Positions 25,228 through 31,019 of a stretch of 35,991 bases of DNA are shown one piece after another. Position 1 is the first letter of the stretch; every line of letters starts with the position of its first letter. Source of the stretch: CAZVFX01 sp964626565 (GTDB taxonomy: Bacteria; Myxococcota_A; UBA9042; CAIXZC01); assembly GCA_964626565.1 (NCBI GenBank), contig CAZVFX010000071.1:1-35991 (forward strand), in the 5' to 3' direction. The notes under the pieces were generated by a model. It was not told the origin of the DNA and searched no databases. It saw only the letters and a program-made list of their open reading frames with translations. The position numbers were made by a program, and so were the translations under genes.

Positions 25228-26733
25228 CTAGTCACTCGGTCGCGTCAGCGCGCCGATGGTCTGTTCGTCATCCAAGCGCGGGGAGTGCGCACCGCACGAA
25301 TCCTGATTGGAGACCTCGGCCTCCTTGGATGCATAAAATCCGTGGCGCCGCAGCACCTCGAACTTCGGCAAGACTTTTTCCTCCAGGTCCATGTGAAAGA
25401 AACCGGGGAAAAGGTCCGGGTGTTCCTTGATGAAATCGAAAATGAACTCGTGCTCAGGGGAGGTCTGCAGATGCCCGTCGTCGCAAATCTCGTGCCCGGT
25501 AAGCATGTACTCGGGCAGCAGCCCCGGATAGAAAGTGAGCTCTTTCTTGTCCTTGTACTCACGATAGATGTCAGTCTGCGGAAGCAGGCACAGCAGCGAC
25601 GGCAGGATCCGGGCCCCGATCAATCGGAACGAGATCATCTGGAATACCGTTTGGTTAAAATCATCCATGGTTTCGAAGGGGAAACCCCAGATGAAGAAGG
25701 TGTCGACACGCGGGAAATAGAGCACTGCCTCCGAGACCACCTTGATCGCCTGCTCAATGGTGAAACCCTTGTTGGTCATCTCGAGGATACGATTGGACCC
25801 CGACTCGATACCGAACCGGATCTCCACGCACCCCGTTTCCGCCATGGCTTTCATCACCGAAGTGTCGGTGAGGTTGACCCGCGCAAACGCCTTCCACTTG
25901 ACGTTAAGACCCGACTCTCTCAGTGCATCACAGAACTCATGTACGCGCTCCTTCGAAGCCACGAAAAACTCGTCCTGGAACAGGAACAGTTCGACCCCGT
26001 GATTCTCATGCAGGAAACGCATCTCCTCCACGATCCCTTTCGGGTCCCTGAAGTGGGGTTTCCGGCCCCACACCGGCGCCACACTACAGAACGTACACTC
26101 GTAAGGGCAACCCCGTGAAGTGATGACGTTGTGCCCCGCATAGAGGGAATAGTCGATCATCTTCAATGCCGGCCAGCCAATACTCTCCAGGTCCTCGATC
26201 CGGGGAGGTGGCTCGTTGCGAACAACAGCCCCGTTGTCCCTGTAGAACACACCCGGAACGTTCTCCAATTGAACATTGATCATTGAAAATTGAGAATTGC
26301 GCAGCGCCGACATCAGTTCCACAACGCTGCGCTCCCCCTCGCCGTGCGCCACAATGTCGATCCAGTCGAAGCGCTCCAGAATATCCTTCTCCACGGACAT
26401 GGGCCCAACACCGCCCAGCACGATGATGTGGTCCGGGTACCGCTCCCGCAGCGCCTTGGCCGCCAGCAGCGTAAAGGGGAGAAGGTTGGCCATGCACGAA
26501 AGCCCGATTACCGGTGCGGGGTCTTTGCAGAAATCAACCACACTTTCCGGCAGCATCGGCTCTTCGGCCTCGCAGGTCTGATAGTCCCGGTGGTCCACCC
26601 TGAACCCTTCCTGCTCCAGAGCGGCAGCAAGATACAGCGGCCCCAAAGCCACGTGCAACTCCCGCTCAAGACTATCCACATACCGTATCAACAGCATGTT
26701 AAGGTTGATCAAAGTAATGTCAGCATTGCTCAT
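25228..26733 (-). CDS. B12-binding-type radical SAM enzyme
   Basis: A 501-residue radical SAM protein. Residues ~10-135 form an N-terminal cobalamin-binding-like Rossmann domain (GPLYLAAALEQEGFRV, VIGLSCMANLLPF, IIVLGGVGPM) without an obvious DxHxxG, as in many base-off members. The [4Fe-4S] motif CPYECTFC follows (C209, C213, C216, i.e. CxxxCxxC), then the TIM-barrel with GIESGSNRILEMTNKG. Such class-B-like enzymes methylate or otherwise modify unactivated carbons. The ATG at 26733 was preferred to the in-frame TTG at 26760, which lacks a ribosome-binding site; AAGGAG precedes the ATG at a rather long 12 bases. A 35-bp heptamer repeat is inserted in frame at about residues 146-157. The gene sits among the paralogous leader-domain genes, which are its likely substrates. 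Confidence 0.85.
   Translation of the reverse strand: MSNADITLINLNMLLIRYVDSLERELHVALGPLYLAAALEQEGFRVDHRDYQTCEAEEPMLPESVVDFCKDPAPVIGLSCMANLLPFTLLAAKALRERYPDHIIVLGGVGPMSVEKDILERFDWIDIVAHGEGERSVVELMSALRNSQFSMINVQLENVPGVFYRDNGAVVRNEPPPRIEDLESIGWPALKMIDYSLYAGHNVITSRGCPYECTFCSVAPVWGRKPHFRDPKGIVEEMRFLHENHGVELFLFQDEFFVASKERVHEFCDALRESGLNVKWKAFARVNLTDTSVMKAMAETGCVEIRFGIESGSNRILEMTNKGFTIEQAIKVVSEAVLYFPRVDTFFIWGFPFETMDDFNQTVFQMISFRLIGARILPSLLCLLPQTDIYREYKDKKELTFYPGLLPEYMLTGHEICDDGHLQTSPEHEFIFDFIKEHPDLFPGFFHMDLEEKVLPKFEVLRRHGFYASKEAEVSNQDSCGAHSPRLDDEQTIGALTRPSD
26266..26300 (+). repeat. Heptanucleotide repeat (xxATTGA family) inside the radical SAM gene
   Basis: Five tandem heptamers: CAATTGA, ACATTGA, TCATTGA, AAATTGA, GAATTGC. 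On the coding (minus) strand they give the odd, low-complexity segment NSQFSMINVQLE between the cobalamin domain and the radical SAM barrel. A second copy of the family, in the same orientation and with the same TCATTGA...AATTGC ending, lies between genes at 30584-30611. Confidence 0.85.
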
Positions 26734-26754
26734 ATCGGTTGGTTTCTCCTTGAC

Positions 26755-26775
26755 GGCCAACGGCCAACAGCTAAC
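26755..26775 (+). repeat. Heptanucleotide repeat (GGCCAAC family)
   Basis: Three heptamers (GGCCAAC, GGCCAAC, AGCTAAC) just upstream of the radical SAM start, between it and the paralog gene ending at 26812. This is a third heptamer family in the window. Confidence 0.65.
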
Positions 26776-26780
26776 GTCCT

Positions 26781-26812
26781 TGCCCCCTCCCTTACGGTTG
26801 GGGCATGGTTAT
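26781..26812 (+). repeat. 32-bp intergenic repeat with GCCCC/GGGGC hairpin, copy 1
   Basis: A 32-base sequence, TGCCCC...TTACGGTTGGGGC...TGGTTAT, repeated at 27454-27485 with one mismatch. GCCCC and GGGGC can pair around a 13-base loop. In operon sense it lies directly after the stop of the 210-residue paralog. Confidence 0.85.
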
Positions 26813-27444
26813 TATTCAGAGTCGGGAATAATCCCCCCGGGCGCCATCAAATCTTCATGCTGAATTACGTCCGGTTCCACAACCTCCGGGTCGATGCCCA
26901 GAATCGCCTGGCCGTCCTGGGTCTCAACAATGTCGGGCGCGACGTTGTCCGATACTCCCAGCACGTCATCGGGTTGAATTCCCTTCACCGCAGTCTCGGG
27001 GGCGAAGACCTCCTCCGCACGGATTTCCTCGGGCTCCTCCCAATCGTCGTCCGCCCCAACGCCGGTGGTCGCGGGGCTGCAGTCAACGTTGGTGGTTAGC
27101 GCCGCGGTGACCACAGCCGCGGCCATGACCCCCTTCATGAACCTGCGCCCCGCGTGCCGTTTCGGGTCGATGCCCGAGATCATCGTCTCCAGCGATTCCA
27201 CCGGAATGCTCTTGATGATCCCTCGCTCAGCCTCGGTCAGCTCATCGCCCATCCTGGCCAGGGCCCCGGCCCGGTTCTCCAGCAGTTCCGCTTTGAATTT
27301 CGGCTCCACCGCGGCCCTACACAACACCTTCTCAATTCCGATGGGAATCTTCAGCTTCCGCCTCTTCCGAGCCAGCGGCCGCCCCCCAACGATAGTCCGC
27401 CGCACCACCTCCTTCCCCTCTTCTATCTCAAAGTCTTTTCCCAT
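26812..27444 (-). CDS. Leader-domain protein with Tat-like signal and acidic tail (paralog 3)
   Basis: A 210-residue paralog. The N-terminus MGKDFEIEEGKEVVRRTIVGGRP is nearly the same as in the neighbour at 27490-28110, showing a recent tandem duplication. The leader-like domain follows (KIPIGIEKVLCRAAVEPKFK...LTEAERGIIKSIPVESLETMI), then RHAGRRFMKGV with a hydrophobic stretch and Cys (NVDC), then a strongly acidic tail with repeated (V/I)-x-(E/D)-P-(D/E)-V elements, ending LMAPGGIIPDSE. GGGGAG lies upstream of the ATG. The overall layout of soluble leader-like domain, Tat-like signal segment and acidic tail is unusual, because export signals normally sit at the extreme N-terminus. It probably is a substrate of the radical SAM enzyme encoded next in the operon. 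Confidence 0.7.
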   Translation of the reverse strand: MGKDFEIEEGKEVVRRTIVGGRPLARKRRKLKIPIGIEKVLCRAAVEPKFKAELLENRAGALARMGDELTEAERGIIKSIPVESLETMISGIDPKRHAGRRFMKGVMAAAVVTAALTTNVDCSPATTGVGADDDWEEPEEIRAEEVFAPETAVKGIQPDDVLGVSDNVAPDIVETQDGQAILGIDPEVVEPDVIQHEDLMAPGGIIPDSE

Positions 27445-27453
27445 GGTCTCCCC

Positions 27454-27485
27454 TGCCCCCTCCCTTACGGTTGGGGCTTGGTTAT
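27454..27485 (+). repeat. 32-bp intergenic repeat with GCCCC/GGGGC hairpin, copy 2
   Basis: Second copy of the repeat at 26781-26812, differing at one base (GGGGCT versus GGGGCA). It again lies just after the stop codon of a paralog (27490) and before the ribosome-binding site of the next gene (27444). Confidence 0.85.
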
Positions 27486-27489
27486 GTTC

Positions 27490-28110
27490 TTAGAAAGCAT
27501 CACCGGCCGGCACGCCGGCGTTGGGCATTATCACCTCAGCATCCACCACATCGGTTGCGTCCTCACCCTCCACCTCCTCCGGCGGAGAGGTGCCCGCGTC
27601 CACTGCGATCAACTCAGGCTCAACCGTCCCGTCGTTGGTGACATCACTCGGGTCAGCCACCTCTCCGACTTTGACATCGTCGGCCGGCGGCCAGTCAGGG
27701 GATATTCCGGTGGAGAAACTCTCCGAAGTGCTGTCATCCCCGCATCCGATCATCGCGGTGGCCGCAGCCGCTACCAAAGCGGCTCGCACCACCCCCTTCA
27801 TGAACCTCTTTTTCGGGTGTCTTTCCAGGTCAATACGGTCCACCATCGCAGCCAGGCTTTCAATCGGGATACTCTTCAGGATCTCCGCTTCCGGCCCGTT
27901 CACTTCATCGCCGAATTCGGCGAGCACGGTAGCCCGGTCAGCCAGCAGTCGGGTCTTCAACTCAGGGTCCGCCGCAGCCCGCACCAGCAATTTCTCAATC
28001 CCAATGGGCACTCGCATCTTCTTCTTCCGCCGGACCCGAGGCCGCCCCCCCACAATGGTCCTCCCCACAACTTCCTTCCCCTCCTCAACCTCGAAATCTT
28101 TGCCGCTCAT
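27490..28110 (-). CDS. Leader-domain protein with Tat-like signal and acidic tail (paralog 2)
   Basis: A 206-residue paralog starting MSGKDFEVEEGKEVVGRTIVGGRP, close to paralog 3. The leader-like domain (RVPIGIEKLLVRAAADPELK...AEILKSIPIESLAAMV) is followed by HPKKRFMKGV, where Lys replaces the twin arginines, and a hydrophobic stretch ending MIGC. That ending is the best lipobox of the four, so this protein may be lipidated. The tail is Asp/Glu/Pro-rich, with repeated DVxD/EVxD elements, and ends DVVDAEVIMPNAGVPAGDAF. This ending resembles the tail of paralog 3 (DVI...DLMAPGGIIP), so the family shares a short C-terminal motif as well as the leader. GGGAGAAG precedes the ATG. Confidence 0.7.
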   Translation of the reverse strand: MSGKDFEVEEGKEVVGRTIVGGRPRVRRKKKMRVPIGIEKLLVRAAADPELKTRLLADRATVLAEFGDEVNGPEAEILKSIPIESLAAMVDRIDLERHPKKRFMKGVVRAALVAAAATAMIGCGDDSTSESFSTGISPDWPPADDVKVGEVADPSDVTNDGTVEPELIAVDAGTSPPEEVEGEDATDVVDAEVIMPNAGVPAGDAF

Positions 28111-28139
28111 GGTTCTTCTCCCATCAAGCTCCGGTCGTG

Positions 28140-28215
28140 GTGGTGGCGGAATAAGTCTGCTTCCCCTCGGGGGGAAGCTCCGGCGCAGCCGGTGAAGGGG
28201 GGTAGTTTGTTCGCC
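28140..28215 (+). repeat. Hairpin repeat R2, intergenic copy
   Basis: Begins GTGGTGGCGGAATAAG, then a CTTCCCC/GGGGGAAG hairpin, then CCGGC-GCA-GCCGG, then GGTGAAGGGGGGTAG and TTGTTCGCC. It is a shorter relative of the copy at 23416-23515. It lies between the first and second genes of the radical SAM operon. Confidence 0.8.
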
Positions 28216-28239
28216 CCCGATCCCGCACCCGACCCAACC

Positions 28240-28728
28240 CTACTCGTCTAAGACGAGAACATCCTGCTCCACAACGTCAGCGGTTTCTGCCGGCGCATCG
28301 CTGGTTTTGTCCGCCGGCACCATGTCCACCTGCTTTGTATCCTCAAACGGCATATCCGGATCCGCCCCGGTGCAGCCCGGCGTCGAAAGATAAAACGCCG
28401 CCCCCGCCGCAGCCGTGGCCACAAACGTCGCGGTCGCCACCGCCTTCATGAAGCGCCGCTTCGTATGCTTCTTCAAATCGATGCGGGAGATCATCGCGGC
28501 CAGGCTTTCGTTGGGAACACTGTTGAGCACTCCCAACTCAATTTCGCTAAGCCCCGCATCCCACGTCTCCAGCGCGGCCTTCCTGTCTTTCAGCAGCAGC
28601 GCCTTGAACTCTTCGTCGCCCGCAGCCCGGCACAGCACCTTTTCGATACCGATAGGCACCTTCAAGTTCCCGCCCCGCTTCGCAAAAGCATTCTGTCCCG
28701 GTTTCATCGGCTTGCCGTCATTTTTCAT
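28240..28728 (-). CDS. Leader-domain protein with Tat-like signal and short acidic tail (paralog 1)
   Basis: A 162-residue paralog and the first gene of the operon. The ATG at 28726-28728 was preferred to the one at 28752 because only it has a G-rich site (GGGGGG) in front. The leader-like domain reads KVPIGIEKVLCRAAGDEEFKALLLKD...SEIELGVLNSVPNESLAAMI. KKHTKRRFMKAV follows (Tat-like K-R-R-F-M-K) with an Ala-rich hydrophobic stretch that ends TPGC. The tail is the shortest of the four and acidic, ending TADVVEQDVLVLDE. The operon runs divergently from the lipoprotein at 28861. Which of the four proteins, if any, is modified by the radical SAM enzyme cannot be told from sequence. Confidence 0.7.
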   Translation of the reverse strand: MKNDGKPMKPGQNAFAKRGGNLKVPIGIEKVLCRAAGDEEFKALLLKDRKAALETWDAGLSEIELGVLNSVPNESLAAMISRIDLKKHTKRRFMKAVATATFVATAAAGAAFYLSTPGCTGADPDMPFEDTKQVDMVPADKTSDAPAETADVVEQDVLVLDE

Positions 28729-28800
28729 GGTAGTTCGCCCCCCGCCCAACATAACTTCATGTTCATATACTGCTTAACATAATGACGAACCGACTGTTCC

Positions 28801-28829
28801 TTGACAAGGAATTTCAGGCGTTGTGTAAT
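28801..28829 (+). promoter_or_regulatory. Sigma70-type promoter of the lipoprotein at 28861
   Basis: TTGACA (perfect -35) is followed after exactly 17 bases by TGTAAT (5/6 of the -10 consensus). Transcription should start near 28836, which rules out the upstream TTG at 28801 as the start codon and supports the ATG at 28861. Confidence 0.75.
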
Positions 28830-28860
28830 CGCACGAGCCATTCTTCGGTGGAGGACTTCC

Positions 28861-30552
28861 ATGATGACCTTGCCAAGACCTTGCGGCGCAGCCCTCATTG
28901 CAGCCGTCTCCTTCCTGGCAATCGCTTGTTCCAGCCAAACTGAATCGGTGGGCCCCGATAACGGGCGGTCACCCGCGGATACCGGGGTCTTAGCCGGAGA
29001 TCTCGGCCGTGCCAAAGACTCGGTCTCTGTCCCTGGCGATGCTGCGATCAGGGAGGAACGTTCGCCCCGCTTGGACTCCGGCTTTCCCGAGCTACCAGCC
29101 GACCTTGTCGAGGCGCTGGACCCCGGTCCCGGCGACGTGGCCTCCCCGGATGAAGGCGGTCTCTTTCCCGATGTCCCGCCGGACGTTCCAACGACGCCCG
29201 ATTTACCAACAACCCAATGCGCCGAAGTCCCTGTGCCGGACCCCGTGTCCATGGACCCGCTGGAAGGGATGTCTCCTGCGGGAAAGACTGAAACTACCAC
29301 CAAGAACGGGTTCACCGACGACTACCTGTACGACGGCACCGACTACCTGAAGATAGGTGCGCGGCGGGACTGGGGAGCAACCATCATCTTCTTCGGAATC
29401 TCAGACGGTTCACCAGGCCTCAACAACACCAACGTCATCGATGCCAACGATACGGGAAGGGAGGTGCAGATTGCACTGTACGACCCGCTGAGAATCAAGC
29501 AGGGCTGCGCCTGGAACGCAAGTTGCGTTTCCGACCCCGGTACCCAGTGCCCCAACTCCATTACCTATCTGGGCTGGAACCCGGTGCAGGGGGGAAACCA
29601 GTGCAATATCGGTTCGGGCACCGAGTGGGTCAACGTGGAGCCGGGGATGCTGGAAGCGGGGGTGATTCCCCGGCACTGGAACCCCGACTGGGAGCTGCCC
29701 GACTGCGGCGACAGCGGCTGTTCGGATCCGGCGAAGAAGTACCTCCAGTCCGATGTGCTCTACACCCAGCGTATCAGGTTCGTAAAGACTCACATTGCCG
29801 AGCTGAAGATGACTGTGGATAACCTCTCCGACATCGATCATCCGCCGACGGGCCAGGAGTTTCCGACGTTGTACGCCGTGTTCGGTAAGAACGGTACGTC
29901 GGACCTCCGAGTGCTGCTCAATTCCGAAGGCCAGCAGGTGGCCATCGACATTCCGGCCAACGACGGCTTCTTCTACAAGAATTTCGACAGTCCGGGCGCT
30001 TGGGTGACTCTGCAAAACGAGGCCCAGGAGTACGGGGTAGGGCTGTACTACGAGAACCGCCTTACCGCGTACCAGGGGTGGCAGAAGTACGGGGTATTCA
30101 ATAACGTTCGTTCGCAGTTCCCCTTTGGCCTGGCGCCCTCCGGAACCGTCATGGCCCGGGCCTACCTTGTGCTCGGGAGTTTTTCGACCATCCAGGGCCA
30201 GATAGCCTGGCTGGACAACGCCCTTCCCCCTTTCGGAGTTCTGGACGCCCCAGCCGCCGACGCCGTAGTCTCCGGCGACATGAAGTTGGCCGGTTGGGTG
30301 CTGGACAACAAGGGGATCTCAGCCCTGGACCTGCACATCGACGGCGCTTTGCACCAGAGTCTTTTCGTGGACGTTCAGCGCCCCGACGTGTGCAAGGTGT
30401 ATCCGGGCTATTCCATGTGCGAGCAAGTGGGTTTCGCAGCCGGCGCCAGCCTGGCCGGCCTCACCCCCTGCCCGCATCTGCTGGAAATAGTCGCCACCGA
30501 CACCGACGGCAACACCCGCACCATAGCAAAACGCCGAGTGTTCGTGCAGTAA
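28861..30552 (+). CDS. Lipoprotein with C-terminal Ig-like domain
   Basis: A 563-residue predicted secreted lipoprotein. The start at ATGATG (28861) has GGTGGAGG upstream and gives a signal peptide ending in the lipobox LAIAC. An Asp/Pro-rich spacer (about residues 25-125) is followed by an unrecognised beta-rich domain of ~310 residues with several Cys pairs (about 150-455). The last ~105 residues match the general pattern of a bacterial Ig-like module: FGVLDAPAADAVVSGDMKLAGWVLDNKGIS, RPDVC, a GF step, HLLEIVATDTDGNTR. Similar modules end many secreted proteins in this group of bacteria. Function unknown. It is divergent from the radical SAM operon, and the two share the promoter region. Confidence 0.8.
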   Translation: MMTLPRPCGAALIAAVSFLAIACSSQTESVGPDNGRSPADTGVLAGDLGRAKDSVSVPGDAAIREERSPRLDSGFPELPADLVEALDPGPGDVASPDEGGLFPDVPPDVPTTPDLPTTQCAEVPVPDPVSMDPLEGMSPAGKTETTTKNGFTDDYLYDGTDYLKIGARRDWGATIIFFGISDGSPGLNNTNVIDANDTGREVQIALYDPLRIKQGCAWNASCVSDPGTQCPNSITYLGWNPVQGGNQCNIGSGTEWVNVEPGMLEAGVIPRHWNPDWELPDCGDSGCSDPAKKYLQSDVLYTQRIRFVKTHIAELKMTVDNLSDIDHPPTGQEFPTLYAVFGKNGTSDLRVLLNSEGQQVAIDIPANDGFFYKNFDSPGAWVTLQNEAQEYGVGLYYENRLTAYQGWQKYGVFNNVRSQFPFGLAPSGTVMARAYLVLGSFSTIQGQIAWLDNALPPFGVLDAPAADAVVSGDMKLAGWVLDNKGISALDLHIDGALHQSLFVDVQRPDVCKVYPGYSMCEQVGFAAGASLAGLTPCPHLLEIVATDTDGNTRTIAKRRVFVQ

Positions 30553-30583
30553 CCTCCTCCCACCAGCAAACCGCAAATGCAGT

Positions 30584-30611
30584 TCATTGAAAATTGGAAA
30601 TTGATAATTGC
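30584..30611 (+). repeat. Heptanucleotide repeat (xxATTGA family), intergenic copy
   Basis: Four heptamers: TCATTGA, AAATTGG, AAATTGA, TAATTGC. It is the same family and orientation as the coding copy at 26266-26300, and lies between the lipoprotein gene and the tRNA promoter. Confidence 0.8.
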
Positions 30612-30630
30612 TCCATCCCACCAAATATTC

Positions 30631-30659
30631 TTGACAAACCCCCCTGGTTCCACTAGATA
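30631..30659 (+). promoter_or_regulatory. Promoter of the tRNA-Asn gene
   Basis: A perfect -35 TTGACA is followed 17 bases later by the weak -10 TAGATA; GATACT with a 19-base spacer is an alternative. The tRNA begins about 23 bases further on, a normal distance for a tRNA leader. Confidence 0.6.
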
Positions 30660-30681
30660 CTTTGGTCGGTTGATAACCTGT

Positions 30682-30757
30682 TCCGGCATAGCTCAGCTGG
30701 TAGAGCAGCGGACTGTTAATCCGCGGGTCGCAAGTTCAAGTCTTGCTGCCGGAGCCA
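30682..30757 (+). tRNA. tRNA-Asn (anticodon GTT)
   Basis: A complete 76-base cloverleaf. The acceptor stem pairs TCCGGCA with TGCCGGA, the discriminator is G, and CCA is encoded. The D-arm contains AGCTCAGCTGGTAGAGC. The anticodon arm GCGGA-CTGTTAA-TCCGC presents GTT, which reads asparagine codons AAC/AAU. The T-arm GCAAG-TTCAAGT-CTTGC is canonical. Only this tRNA is present; a strong terminator follows four bases later. Confidence 0.97.
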
Positions 30758-30761
30758 AAGC

Positions 30762-30789
30762 AAAAAGGCCGCCTGAAGGCGGCCTTTTT
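30762..30789 (+). terminator. Rho-independent terminator of tRNA-Asn
   Basis: A perfect 12-bp stem (AAAAAGGCCGCC / GGCGGCCTTTTT) around a TGAA loop, ending in a T run. The A/T flanks make it usable in both directions. Its 3' arm overlaps the beginning of the 32-bp repeat at 30783. Confidence 0.95.
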
Positions 30790-30825
30790 GCGTTTCAGGC
30801 TGGAGGCTGGAGGCTGGACGAACGG
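30783..30825 (+). repeat. Repeat copy A: terminator tail plus (GGCTGGA)3
   Basis: Starts CCTTTTTGCGTTTCAGG inside the tRNA terminator and runs into three GGCTGGA heptamers, then CGAACGG. Positions 30783-30814 are identical, over 32 bases, to 32285-32316 on the other side of the Fic gene. Confidence 0.9.
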
Positions 30826-30866
30826 ATTTTGAGGCAGGTTCCGGCCTGTTTGTTTGGGAGGAACCC

Positions 30867-30929
30867 ATGAGAGACCATACGAAGCTGAAGGCATTCGAAC
30901 TGGCCGACGAACTGGCTGTTGCGGTGTGA
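30867..30929 (+). pseudogene. Truncated 5' end of a four-helix-bundle (S23/IVP-like) gene
   Basis: After GGGAGGAACCC comes an ATG and 20 codons, MRDHTKLKAFELADELAVAV, then TGA. This matches from memory the start of four-helix-bundle proteins related to 23S rRNA intervening-sequence proteins, which normally run ~120 residues (MRD-x-x-KL-x-x-x-E-x-A-x-x-L-A-x-A-x-Y...). The rest is missing: the sequence changes abruptly near 30926-30930 into another gene fragment in the opposite direction. A remnant, not a functional gene. Confidence 0.6.
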
Positions 30930-30966
30930 TTACGGCCAGCAGAAAGAGAACCAGCGTCTTCTTCAT
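30930..30966 (-). pseudogene. Truncated 5' end of a secreted-protein gene
   Basis: On the minus strand GGAGGTGGCGTA precedes an ATG and MKKTLVLFLLAVI, a classic signal-peptide start. It then runs straight into the sequence of the opposing four-helix fragment and loses sense (TPQQPVRRPVR). Ribosome-binding site and signal start are intact, but the mature part is gone. This suggests a deletion or recombination junction near 30930. Confidence 0.5.
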
Positions 30967-31019
30967 TACGCCACCTCCAGTTCATCGAGGATGGCGATAT
31001 GGGAGGCCACTCGTCCAGC

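Noticed and set aside
6069..28728. TldD/TldE as the leader protease of the radical SAM operon.
   Set aside because: Attractive because TldD/TldE removes leaders in known RiPP pathways, but the genes are 15 kb apart, in another operon, and TldD appears exported. Kept as speculation only.
28725..29315. A 196-codon minus-strand frame that could extend the radical SAM operon upstream.
   Set aside because: It is antisense to the lipoprotein at 28861, which has a promoter, ribosome-binding site and lipobox. The translation is Ser/Gly/Pro-rich noise.
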